Shown here: positions 1 through 7,491 of the stretch, piece after piece
Layout of the letters: the number at the start of each line of letters is the position of its first letter
Position numbering within the stretch: the stretch's first letter is position 1
Origin: Mycolicibacterium sp. HK-90
GTDB lineage: Bacteria > Actinomycetota > Actinomycetes > Mycobacteriales > Mycobacteriaceae
NCBI RefSeq assembly: GCF_030486405.1
Contig: NZ_CP129613.1
Span: 6,076,001-6,140,000, forward strand
DNA length: 64,000 nucleotides
Direction of reading: 5' to 3'
The notes under the pieces: generated by a model
The model's input: only the letters and a program-made list of their open reading frames with translations
Told to the model about the DNA's origin: nothing
Database searches by the model: none
Made by a program: the position numbers and the translations under genes

Positions 1-650
1 CCGAATCGGGCCCGACGTTCCACCTCACCCCCGCCACCACCGACCTGCCCACGGCGCAACGCTGGTTCACCGAGTTCGAGGGTGCCGGACTGGACGGCGT
101 CATCGCCAAGCCCCTGGACCTGCGTTATCAGCCAGACAAACGCGCCATGTTCAAGGTCAAGCATCAGCGCACCGCCGACTGTGTCGTGGCCGGGTATCGG
201 CTGCACAAGTCCGGCGCCGATGCCGTGGGCTCATTGCTGCTCGGCCTCTACGCCGACGACGGCAGCCTCGCCTCGGTCGGAGTGATCGGCGCCTTCCCGA
301 TGGTCACCCGGCGCACACTGTTCGCCGAGCTGCAACCGCTGGTCACCGATTTCGACGGGCATCCGTGGAACTGGGCCGCGCAGTTCGACACCGCCGAGGC
401 GCTGCAGCAGGCCCAGCGAAGGTACGGCGGCTCGCGGTGGAACGCCGGCAAGGATCTGTCGTTCGTGCCGCTGCGCCCCGAGCGGGTGGTCGAGGTTCGC
501 TATGACCACATGGAGGGGCAGCGCTTCCGCCACACCGCCCAGTTCAACCGCCTGCGCCCGGACCGCGAGCCCGGCTCGTGCACGTTCGAACAGCTCGAAA
601 GCCCCGTCACATTCAGCCTGGGCGAAATTCTGCCCGGCCTTTCCCGGTAA
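1..650 (+). CDS. ligC: ATP-dependent DNA ligase, LigC type (3' part only)
   Basis: Partial gene: the frame (codons in phase with base 3) is already open at the left edge, so the N-terminal half with the adenylated lysine lies outside the window. Visible are nucleotidyltransferase motif IV (GLDGVIAK, bases about 87-110) and motif V (FKVKHQRTADCVV, from base 150), then the OB-fold domain to TAA at 648-650. The family seals DNA nicks using ATP; in mycobacteria LigC is a repair and back-up ligase beside NAD-dependent LigA (family knowledge, Mtb Rv3731). No upstream partner can be seen. Confidence 0.9.
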   Translation, partial: ESGPTFHLTPATTDLPTAQRWFTEFEGAGLDGVIAKPLDLRYQPDKRAMFKVKHQRTADCVVAGYRLHKSGADAVGSLLLGLYADDGSLASVGVIGAFPMVTRRTLFAELQPLVTDFDGHPWNWAAQFDTAEALQQAQRRYGGSRWNAGKDLSFVPLRPERVVEVRYDHMEGQRFRHTAQFNRLRPDREPGSCTFEQLESPVTFSLGEILPGLSR

Positions 651-749
651 CACCGAGCAAATTCAATGCGATAGTTGGTTATCCCGCGCCGGAGCGCCGG
701 ACGGCGATCTGTTTGCGCAGTTCAATAACCAAGCCGAGAGGCGGCTACC

Positions 750-1109
750 ATGTCCGGACAGAGCATTTCTTGCGCGATCAAGCAAACTCGATTTCGATGG
801 GCCGCCGTGCCCGTCGCATTCGGCGCGATCCTGTTGGCGGCGCCAGCCGCCCAGGCCATTCCGGAAGGCACGATCAAGGCCGAATGCAAGGACGCCGGCG
901 GCACGTACAACACCTCGACCTCCAACGGGCACCGGTACTCGAGCTGCGACTACAAGGACATCGACGGCGGCTGGCACAGCGATCAATACACCGACGGTGA
1001 GTACACCGGCACGATCGACATCGAGAAGGACGCGCCGCCGCCCACCGGCAAGACGTCGGTGGCGCCCGTCCCGCCGGTGCTCGATCCGGGGATGGCGCCG
1101 GCGCGCTAG
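750..1109 (+). CDS. small secreted protein, function unknown
   Basis: 119 residues. The N-terminus has basic residues, a hydrophobic stretch (AVPVAFGAILLAAPAAQA) and an Ala-x-Ala signal peptidase I site near residue 36, so it should be exported. The mature part is short, has two Cys (CKDAGGTY and SSCDYKD) that could form a disulfide, and ends in a Pro/Ala-rich tail. A purine-rich GAGAGGCGG precedes the ATG. An inverted repeat (TTGGTTAT at 675-682, ATAACCAA at 725-732) lies in the upstream gap; I attach no function to it. I recognise no family; it resembles many mycobacterial exported small proteins. It stands alone between ligC and the QEGLA gene. Confidence 0.7.
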   Translation: MSGQSISCAIKQTRFRWAAVPVAFGAILLAAPAAQAIPEGTIKAECKDAGGTYNTSTSNGHRYSSCDYKDIDGGWHSDQYTDGEYTGTIDIEKDAPPPTGKTSVAPVPPVLDPGMAPAR

Positions 1110-1174
1110 CCGAACCGCAGGCGAACAGCTCCGAACACCGGTTGACGACGACGACAATTGGGTATCGATAGCAG

Positions 1175-2347
1175 GTGGGTCGCACTTCGCCCCTTGCCCA
1201 GGAAGTCTTGAACGTCGACGAACGCCTGACGGAGATCGAGCGCGAGCTCAACTTCCTGCTCAACGTCACTCCGATCAACGGAGCCGAGGCGTGGCGGGAT
1301 TTCGCGCGCTCGGGGTTCGAGTCATCGCCCACCCTGCAGTCCAGACCGCTGGACTTCGACCCGGACCTGGTCAGGCGCGACCTCTACGACGTACCGATCG
1401 AGCTGGTGGAGAACCCGGCGCTCAACTCGCTGTTCCGGGCAAAACGCGACGAAATCGCCCGGCAGATCACCTTGCTCGAAGACCGGGGCACGTCGCGGTT
1501 CAGATACGGCGCGCTGCAGCTCTACGGAGAACCGGGTGACGCGCTGTGCACGACGGCCCGCTCGCTGCTCGAGCTCATCGATCCCCCACCGATCACGCCG
1601 ACCAGCGTCACCGCCACGGCGTTCGCGGAGGCGGCACGCGCCGAACTGGAGTCGGCCTACCCACAGTTTCCCGTAGCGGTCGAAGTGCGGGACGACGTCG
1701 CCGATCTGATGGTGTCGTTCGGGAGGCTCTACATTCCGGCGACTGCCACCTTCCGGACGAACCGGGTACAGCCGCTGATCCAGCACGAGGTCGGGACCCA
1801 CGTGCTCACCTACCGCAACGGCGAGGCGCAGCCCTTGGGTCTCCTGTCCGTCGGGCTACCGCTATACGAGGAGACGCAGGAAGGCCTGGCGGTGCTGGCC
1901 GAGTACGTCGTAGGGGGCCTCGATCCCCGCCGCATGCGTGTCCTCGCCGCACGAGTCGAGGCCGCGTCGATGCTGTTGGCTCACGCGGATTTCGTCGAGA
2001 TCTTCAGACACCTGACCGAGACTCATGCCTTCGCCCCTCGCACCGCGTGGTCGGTGACGAGCCGCGTGACATACGCCGCAGGCTCGACGAAGGACATCAT
2101 CTATCTGCGCGGTATCGAACGAGTCCTCGGATACTTCGCCCAAGGACGCAGCATCGATCCCCTCCTCGCCGGCAAGCTCTCACTCGACCATGTGCCGCTC
2201 GTCGAGGAATTGATCCGGCAAGGGATTCTCGAACCTCCGCGGGCGCGCCCACGCTGGCTGTCCATGCCCGGGGCAGAAGTGCGGCTCGAACACCTACGTG
2301 GCGGGATGAGCGCCGCCGACCTACTCGGAATGGACGTGGCCGCATGA
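1175..2347 (+). CDS. QEGLA-motif (DUF1704/MATCAP-like) zinc metallopeptidase
   Basis: 390 residues from a GTG start with only a weak ribosome site. It carries HEVGTH at residues 204-209 (a zincin HExxxH motif) and the diagnostic QEGLA at 235-239, so it belongs to the family annotated 'flavohemoglobin expression-modulating QEGLA motif protein', DUF1704. Eukaryotic members (KIAA0895L/MATCAP) are tubulin tyrosine carboxypeptidases, so removal of a C-terminal residue from a peptide or protein is a plausible activity; the bacterial substrate is not known to me. No signal peptide is visible, so it is probably cytosolic. Its TGA overlaps the ATG of the next gene (ATGA at 2344-2347), implying coupled translation with a peptide-ligase-like ATP-grasp enzyme. 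Confidence 0.88.
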   Translation: MGRTSPLAQEVLNVDERLTEIERELNFLLNVTPINGAEAWRDFARSGFESSPTLQSRPLDFDPDLVRRDLYDVPIELVENPALNSLFRAKRDEIARQITLLEDRGTSRFRYGALQLYGEPGDALCTTARSLLELIDPPPITPTSVTATAFAEAARAELESAYPQFPVAVEVRDDVADLMVSFGRLYIPATATFRTNRVQPLIQHEVGTHVLTYRNGEAQPLGLLSVGLPLYEETQEGLAVLAEYVVGGLDPRRMRVLAARVEAASMLLAHADFVEIFRHLTETHAFAPRTAWSVTSRVTYAAGSTKDIIYLRGIERVLGYFAQGRSIDPLLAGKLSLDHVPLVEELIRQGILEPPRARPRWLSMPGAEVRLEHLRGGMSAADLLGMDVAA

Positions 2348-3336
2348 GGATTGCATTTTTGGTCAATCGCGCGGAGACCGAGGTCGACGAGTACGCGACC
2401 ACCCGCCTCGCGAAGGCAGCCGCCCTCATGGGCCACGAGGTCTGGTACGTCGGTCTGGGCGACGTCAGTATCGGCGACCCCGACGGTGAGATCGGGGCGC
2501 ACGCACGTCCCGGCATCGCCACGGACAAGGACACGCTCACCGAGTTCATCGATCGAATGAAGGAGAGTTCGGCCGAGCACATCCGCATGAACGAACTCGA
2601 CGCCGTGTTTCTGCGGAACGACTCGGTCGAGGATCGACAGGACCGGCCGTGGGCCAGCAGCTTGGGTTCCATGTTCGGGCAGCTACTCGTCGCGCACGGC
2701 GTCACGGTGGTCAACGACCCGGCGGTGCTCACGCGTGCGGCGTTGAAGGTGTACCTCGACGAGTTCCCGGCGCAGATCCGGCCGAGATCCCTGGTGACGC
2801 AAAACGTGGACGACGTCCGGAACTTCATCGCGTCCGAAGGCCGCTCCATCATCAAACCGCTGTGCGGCGCACAGGGACGCAACGTGTTCAAGATCGTCAG
2901 CGACGACGAGCCCAACTTGAACCAGATGATGGAGGCGGTGCTGGAAGACGGCTACATATACGCCCAGGAATACGTCGATGGCGCCGAGGACGGCGACATG
3001 CGGATCTTCCTGCTCGACGGAGAGCTCATCGAGGTCGACGGACATCACTCCGCTTTCCGGCGGGTGCCGGACGGGAACGACCCGCGAGCCAACATCTGCA
3101 AGGGCGGCAAAGTTCGACCCGAAGAGATCACCGAGAAGCAGCACGCGGTGATCGAGGCGATGCACGACAAACTCGCGCAAGACGGGATGTTCTTCGTCGG
3201 CATCGACATGATCGGCGACAAGGTCATCGAGATCAATGCCGAGAGTCCGGGCGGCCTGCAGGCGATGGAGCACCTGTACGGAGTCGACATCTGCCCGGCC
3301 GTGATCGACGCTCTGGAGCGCCGGAGTACTGCGTGA
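2344..3336 (+). CDS. glutathione-synthetase-like ATP-grasp ligase
   Basis: 330 residues. The start is the ATG in the ATGA overlap with the QEGLA gene; the frame is open far upstream, but that part is antisense-like shadow. N-terminal Rossmann-like prefold (MRIAFLVNR), then an ATP-grasp domain with SIIKPLCGAQGRNVFKI, a metal site DGDMRIFLLDG and the final VIEINAESPGGLQAME, all as in GshB. Glutathione synthetase joins gamma-Glu-Cys to Gly, but mycobacteria use mycothiol, not glutathione, and no gshA is present here, so I infer a different carboxylate-amine (peptide) ligation. Pairing with a metallopeptidase suggests a make-and-trim module for a peptide tag or small peptide. Substrate unknown. 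Confidence 0.88.
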   Translation: MRIAFLVNRAETEVDEYATTRLAKAAALMGHEVWYVGLGDVSIGDPDGEIGAHARPGIATDKDTLTEFIDRMKESSAEHIRMNELDAVFLRNDSVEDRQDRPWASSLGSMFGQLLVAHGVTVVNDPAVLTRAALKVYLDEFPAQIRPRSLVTQNVDDVRNFIASEGRSIIKPLCGAQGRNVFKIVSDDEPNLNQMMEAVLEDGYIYAQEYVDGAEDGDMRIFLLDGELIEVDGHHSAFRRVPDGNDPRANICKGGKVRPEEITEKQHAVIEAMHDKLAQDGMFFVGIDMIGDKVIEINAESPGGLQAMEHLYGVDICPAVIDALERRSTA

Positions 3337-3378
3337 TCGGCGGGTTTACCGGCCGCCCGGTTCGGGCACGCCATCACT

Positions 3379-3747
3379 ATGTCAGTTACCGCATTCCAGG
3401 ACCTGCCGCTGGCTGATCGGGACCGCGAATGGGACGGCGACGCCGCCGAGAAACGTGTCCGGAAGTGGGCCGACGCGCAGGACGGACCCAACGAGAAATA
3501 TCGCGACGCACACGTCTGGTACGACAAGGACGAGAAGGACAACTTCACCGCGTACAAGTTGCTGATCGCCGACGTGATCGGCGGCAAGCTCGAGGTCGTG
3601 CCGCGGGGCGTGATGGCCGCCGGCGGGATCATGGAAGGCGCGCGCGGTGGCGTCGACCTCCCGAAGGACGACATCGGCCGCGTGAAGAACCACCTGGCGA
3701 AGTACTACGAGAAGATGGGCGAGACGGCGCCCTGGGACCGCGATTAG
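3379..3747 (+). CDS. conserved hypothetical protein, ends KYYEKMGETAPW
   Basis: 122 residues, acidic and soluble, with no signal peptide or membrane segment. The C-terminus (RVKNHLAKYYEKMGETAPW) resembles, from memory, a short helix-turn segment found in phage prohead-protease-like and stress-induced actinobacterial proteins, but I cannot name the family firmly. The middle has a WYDKDEKDNFTAYKLLIAD stretch followed by basic and Gly-rich sequence. No clear Shine-Dalgarno precedes ATG 3379. It lies 42 bases after the ATP-grasp gene and 13 before gluQ on the same strand, and the gluQ promoter starts right after its stop codon. Function not assigned. Confidence 0.7.
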   Translation: MSVTAFQDLPLADRDREWDGDAAEKRVRKWADAQDGPNEKYRDAHVWYDKDEKDNFTAYKLLIADVIGGKLEVVPRGVMAAGGIMEGARGGVDLPKDDIGRVKNHLAKYYEKMGETAPWDRD

Positions 3748-3748
3748 C

Positions 3749-3754
3749 TAGATT
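3749..3754 (+). promoter_or_regulatory. leaderless -10 box of gluQ
   Basis: TAGATT, then six bases (GCGGGC), then GTG 3761. No ribosome site is present, as expected if transcription starts on the start codon. It also supports the GTG start. Confidence 0.6.
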
Positions 3755-3760
3755 GCGGGC

Positions 3761-4642
3761 GTGAGCCTCGCCCCAGCCGGACGGTTTGCGCCGAGCCCGT
3801 CGGCCGATCTGCACCTCGGGAATCTGCGTACCGCGGTGCTGGCCTGGTTGTTCGCCCGGTCCACCGGGCGGCGGTTCCTGCTGCGGGTCGAAGACCTCGA
3901 CGACCGCACCTTCAGTGAGATCGGCACCCGGCAGGTCGAGGATCTGGCCGCGATCGGGCTGACGTGGGATGAGCCGCCGCAGTGGCAGACGACCCACCGC
4001 AAACGCTACGACGCGGTGATCGGCGACCTGCTCGAGCGTGGGCTTCTGTACGAATGCTATTGCAGCCGAAGAGATATCGCCCAGGCCCCGCAGGCTCCCC
4101 ATGCACCGGAAGGGGCCTACCCGGGCACCTGCCGCGAGCTGACCGACACCGAGCGCGAGACCCGCCGCGCCGAGACCGGAAGGCCGCCGGCGCTGCGTCT
4201 GCGCACCGACACCTTCGTCGGAACCGTCACCGACCTCGTGCACGGCACCTACACCGGCATCGTCGACGACTTCGTGGTGCGACGCGGCGACGGCGTGCCC
4301 GCCTACAACCTCGCCGTCGTCGTCGACGACGCCGAATCCGGGGTCGACCAGGTGGTCCGCGGTGACGACCTGCTGCCTTCCTCACCGCGCCAGGCCTATC
4401 TGGCCCGCCTGCTGGACTACCCGGAGCCGATCTACGCGCACGTGCCGCTGGTGCTCAACGAGGACGGCGCCCGGTTGGCCAAACGGGACGGGGCGGTCAC
4501 CCTGGCCGAGATCGGCGTCGAACGCGCACTGGAGCAGATCAGCGTCTCGCTCGGGTGGCCGGCTCTCGATCTCGACGGCATGCTGCGGCGATTCGACCCG
4601 GCGAGGTTGCCACGGCATCCGTGGGTATACCTGCCCGGTTGA
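3761..4642 (+). CDS. gluQ: glutamyl-Q tRNA(Asp) synthetase
   Basis: 293 residues, the usual size for YadB/GluQ, which is a glutamyl-tRNA synthetase catalytic core without the anticodon-binding domain. HIGH-type motif HLGN at 18-21, zinc-site residues C99, C101, Y120 and C124, and KMSKS-like RLAKRDG are all visible. The enzyme attaches glutamate to the cyclopentenediol of queuosine in tRNA-Asp rather than to the 3' end. It therefore depends on queuosine, and tgt, which inserts the queuine base, lies at 11525-12769. Start GTG 3761 fits a leaderless promoter. The gene stands between a hypothetical protein and an amino-acid importer, each with its own promoter. Confidence 0.93.
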   Translation: MSLAPAGRFAPSPSADLHLGNLRTAVLAWLFARSTGRRFLLRVEDLDDRTFSEIGTRQVEDLAAIGLTWDEPPQWQTTHRKRYDAVIGDLLERGLLYECYCSRRDIAQAPQAPHAPEGAYPGTCRELTDTERETRRAETGRPPALRLRTDTFVGTVTDLVHGTYTGIVDDFVVRRGDGVPAYNLAVVVDDAESGVDQVVRGDDLLPSSPRQAYLARLLDYPEPIYAHVPLVLNEDGARLAKRDGAVTLAEIGVERALEQISVSLGWPALDLDGMLRRFDPARLPRHPWVYLPG

Positions 4643-4674
4643 GCAGAACCCTTCGCACACCCGCATCCCATTGT

Positions 4675-4680
4675 TAGGTT
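4675..4680 (+). promoter_or_regulatory. leaderless -10 box of the amino-acid importer
   Basis: TAGGTT followed by GCGCCG and GTG 4687, the same six-base layout as gluQ; no Shine-Dalgarno sequence. Confidence 0.6.
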
Positions 4681-4686
4681 GCGCCG

Positions 4687-6150
4687 GTGAGGTCTTACCT
4701 ACGCCGAGCCCTGTTGGCGATCGTGGTGCTCGCCGCGCTGTTCACCGCGGGGTGCGGAACATCAGGCGACGAGAACCCGGCGGCATCCAGCGGCGTGCTA
4801 CGAGTGGGCACCGAGGGCGTGTACGCCCCGTTCAGCTATCACGACGCCACCACCGGGGAACTGACCGGCTATGACGTCGACGTGGCCAGAGCGGTCGCCG
4901 ACAAACTCGGCGTCAAGGTCGAATTCGTTGAGACACCGTGGGATTCGATCTTCGCCGCGCTCGAGGCCAATCGCTTCGACGTGGTCGCCAACGAGGTGAC
5001 GATCAACGATGAGCGCAAGGCGAAATACGACCTTTCCGAGCCGTATTCGGTCGGCGAGGGAGTGATCGTCACCCGCGCCGACGACAACTCGATCACGTCC
5101 CTGGACGATCTGAAGGGCAAGGTCGCCGCGGAGAACGCCACCAGCAACTGGTCGGAGATCGCCCGCAAGGCCGGGGCCCGGGTGGAAGCGGTCGAGGGCT
5201 TCACCCAGGCCATCAAGCTCCTGAACCAGGGCCGGGTCGATGTCGTGGTCAACGACAGCATCGCCGTTTACGCCTACCTGGCCGAGACCGGCGACCAGAC
5301 CGTCAAGATCGCCGGGAAGGTCGGGGAAAAGAGCGAGCAGGGCTTCGCCGCCCGCAAGAACAGCGGCCTGCTGCCCGACCTCAACAATGCTCTCGACGAA
5401 TTGCGCGCGGACGGCACCCTGGCCGCCATCTCGCAGCGCTACCTCAAGGCCGACGCCTCCGGCGCACCGGCGGAGGCCGAATCCCCCAAGACCACCTGGG
5501 ATCTGGTGCTGGGCAGCCTGGGCCCGCTGGCCAAGGCCGCGATCACCATGACGATCCCGCTGACCATCATCAGCTTCATCATCGGCCTGGTGCTCGCCCT
5601 GGCGGTCGCGCTGGCGCGGCTGTCCGCCAACCGGGCGCTGAGTACCGTTGCGCGGTTCTACATCTCGATCATCCGCGGCACCCCGCTGTTGGTGCAGCTG
5701 TTCATCGTGTTCTACGCGCTGCCCGAATTCGGGGTGAAGATCGACCCGTTCCCGGCCGCGGTGATCGCGTTCAGCCTCAACGTCGGCGGGTATGCGGCCG
5801 AGATCATCCGCTCGGCGATCCAGAGCATCCCGAAGGGGCAGTGGGAGGCGGCCGAGACGATCGGGCTGAACTACGCCGGCACGCTGCGCCGCATCATCCT
5901 GCCGCAGGCCGCACGGGTGGCGGTACCGCCATTGTCGAACACCTTGATATCCCTGGTGAAGGACACGTCCCTGGCGTCGACGATTCTGGTGACCGAACTG
6001 CTGCGGCAGGCTCAGATCATCGCCGCGCCGAGGTTCGAGTTCTTCGCCCTGTACGGCACGGCCGCGATCTACTACTGGGTGATCTGCCTGGTGCTGTCGT
6101 TCGGTCAGAGCCGCCTGGAACGCCGACTGGAAAGGCACGTTGCGCGATGA
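4687..6150 (+). CDS. polar amino-acid ABC transporter, binding protein fused to permease
   Basis: 487 residues. Lipoprotein signal with lipobox TAGC (Cys23), a periplasmic amino-acid binding domain (SBP_bac_3 type, about 38-260), then a membrane domain from about residue 275 with five or so hydrophobic helices and the permease EAA loop (EAAETIGLNYAGTLRRIILPQ) that docks on the ATPase. The binding-protein-permease fusion is the arrangement known from GlnPQ-type importers of Gram-positive bacteria; the substrate is probably glutamine/glutamate or another polar amino acid, not decidable here. The TGA overlaps the ATG of the ATPase (ATGA, 6147-6150). Transcription probably starts on GTG 4687. Confidence 0.92.
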   Translation: MRSYLRRALLAIVVLAALFTAGCGTSGDENPAASSGVLRVGTEGVYAPFSYHDATTGELTGYDVDVARAVADKLGVKVEFVETPWDSIFAALEANRFDVVANEVTINDERKAKYDLSEPYSVGEGVIVTRADDNSITSLDDLKGKVAAENATSNWSEIARKAGARVEAVEGFTQAIKLLNQGRVDVVVNDSIAVYAYLAETGDQTVKIAGKVGEKSEQGFAARKNSGLLPDLNNALDELRADGTLAAISQRYLKADASGAPAEAESPKTTWDLVLGSLGPLAKAAITMTIPLTIISFIIGLVLALAVALARLSANRALSTVARFYISIIRGTPLLVQLFIVFYALPEFGVKIDPFPAAVIAFSLNVGGYAAEIIRSAIQSIPKGQWEAAETIGLNYAGTLRRIILPQAARVAVPPLSNTLISLVKDTSLASTILVTELLRQAQIIAAPRFEFFALYGTAAIYYWVICLVLSFGQSRLERRLERHVAR

Positions 6151-6911
6151 CCACAGAACGCGAAGACCGGATCGTCGCCACCGATGTGCACAAGGCCTTC
6201 GGTGACTTCCAAGTGCTCAAGGGAGTGTCGTTCACCGTGCCGCGCGGCACGGCGACCACGGTGATCGGCCCGTCCGGTTCGGGCAAGACCACGCTGCTGC
6301 GGGCGCTCAACGCACTGGATGTGCCGGATGCCGGGGTGGTGAAGGTCGGTGAGGTCGAATTGGACTTCGCCAAACCGGTACCCAACGACCAGCTGCGCCG
6401 CTACCGCGCCCAGAGCGGCTTTGTGTTCCAGTCCCACAACCTGTTCCCGCACAAGACCGTGCTGCAAAACGTCACCGAGGGACCACTGGTGGTGCAGAAG
6501 CGGCCGCGCGACGAGGTTCTGGCCGAGGCGCGCGAGCTGTTGGGCCAGGTGGGGCTGGCCGACAAGCAGGACCAGTACCCGTACCAGCTCTCCGGCGGCC
6601 AGCAGCAGCGGGTCGGCATCGCCCGGGCCCTGGCCCTGCGGCCCAAGGTGGTGCTGTTCGACGAGCCGACCTCGGCACTGGATCCCGAGCTGGTCGGCGA
6701 GGTACTCGCGGTGATCCGGGACCTGGCCGTCGAAGGCTGGACGCTGGTGATCGTGACACACGAAATCCAGTTCGCCCGACAGGTTTCCGATCAGGTGCTG
6801 TTCACCGATCGCGGGGTGATCCTGGAACAGGGCCCGCCCGCCGCGGTGATCGGCGATCCGAAAGAGGAGCGCACCCGGCAGTTCCTGCAGCGGATCCTCA
6901 ACCCGCTCTAG
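6147..6911 (+). CDS. polar amino-acid ABC transporter ATPase
   Basis: 254 residues from the ATG in the ATGA overlap. Walker [10 protein letters not shown]-loop in [13 protein letters not shown], signature LSGGQQQR, Walker B VVLFDEP and H-loop in IVTHEIQFA are complete, in the GlnQ/HisP subfamily ([11 protein letters not shown] is typical). It should power the fused binding protein-permease encoded upstream; with the permease half-unit dimerising this makes a complete importer from two genes. Its last 14 bases overlap the 3' end of the convergent tetR gene. Alternative upstream starts in the same frame would run back inside the permease gene and are not credible. Confidence 0.95.
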   Translation: MTTEREDRIVATDVHKAFGDFQVLKGVSFTVPRGTATTVIGPSGSGKTTLLRALNALDVPDAGVVKVGEVELDFAKPVPNDQLRRYRAQSGFVFQSHNLFPHKTVLQNVTEGPLVVQKRPRDEVLAEARELLGQVGLADKQDQYPYQLSGGQQQRVGIARALALRPKVVLFDEPTSALDPELVGEVLAVIRDLAVEGWTLVIVTHEIQFARQVSDQVLFTDRGVILEQGPPAAVIGDPKEERTRQFLQRILNPL

Positions 6912-7491
6912 GCACCGAGCGCTCGACGCCCACCGCCCAGGCGACCAGAGAACGCAGGTAGGCCAGCACGGTGTCGTCGGGGTGCCCGGACTGATCCTCC
7001 AGGTGCAGGCGGGCCAGTTCTTCGATGGCGGACAACATGATTCGTACGGTGGCGCCGTCGGGATCCACGTCCGCGCCCACTGCGACCGACAGCGGGCGGG
7101 CGGCGACCTTCCTGGCGTACCGGCGCCCGAGCTCGATCCGCTCGGCCACCTGCGGGGGTGCGCCGTCGGGCGGCCGCAAGATGATCCGCCAGCTTGTCGG
7201 CGCTGCGTGCAGGTAGTCCAGAATGCCGCGGCCGAGCTCTCCAGGATCGAGATCGGGTTGGTCGACGGTGCTCATGCCGGCGAAGGCGATCGCCGACTCC
7301 CGGTCCAGCAGCGCGGTGGTCAGGCCGGCCAAGTCGGTGAACTGTTGGTAGACAACCGTCCTGGTGACCCCCGAGCGGCTCGCCACCCGTTCGATGGTCA
7401 GCGCGGGGTAGCCGCCGTCGGCGACGATGTCGCGGGCCACGTCGAGCAACTGCGCCCTGCGGTCCGCGCCACTGAGCCGGCGCCGCGTCAT
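6898..7491 (-). CDS. TetR-family transcriptional regulator
   Basis: 197 residues. N-terminal TetR helix-turn-helix (about 10-55: RAQLLDVARDIVADGGYPALTIERVASRSGVTRTVVYQQF, cited in part) and a ligand-binding C-terminal domain. The gene starts inside the stop codon of the upstream flavoenzyme (ATGA, 7488-7491), so both come from one mRNA whose promoter carries a 33-bp inverted repeat (8851-8883). The simplest reading is autoregulation of the flavoenzyme-tetR operon, perhaps also of the divergent MFS gene. The ligand is unknown. It converges on the ABC ATPase gene with a 14-base overlap. Confidence 0.9.
   Translation of the reverse strand: MTRRRLSGADRRAQLLDVARDIVADGGYPALTIERVASRSGVTRTVVYQQFTDLAGLTTALLDRESAIAFAGMSTVDQPDLDPGELGRGILDYLHAAPTSWRIILRPPDGAPPQVAERIELGRRYARKVAARPLSVAVGADVDPDGATVRIMLSAIEELARLHLEDQSGHPDDTVLAYLRSLVAWAVGVERSVPRAG

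Noticed and set aside
675..732. Inverted repeat TTGGTTAT / ATAACCAA downstream of ligC
   Set aside because: Only eight bases with a 42-base loop; could occur by chance and has no terminator features.
1546..2343. N-terminal extension of the ATP-grasp protein
   Set aside because: The extension overlaps the QEGLA gene out of frame; the ATGA overlap gives the natural start.
4798..6138. Minus-strand open frame opposite the amino-acid importer
   Set aside because: Antisense shadow; low-complexity Arg/Gln/Gly translation.
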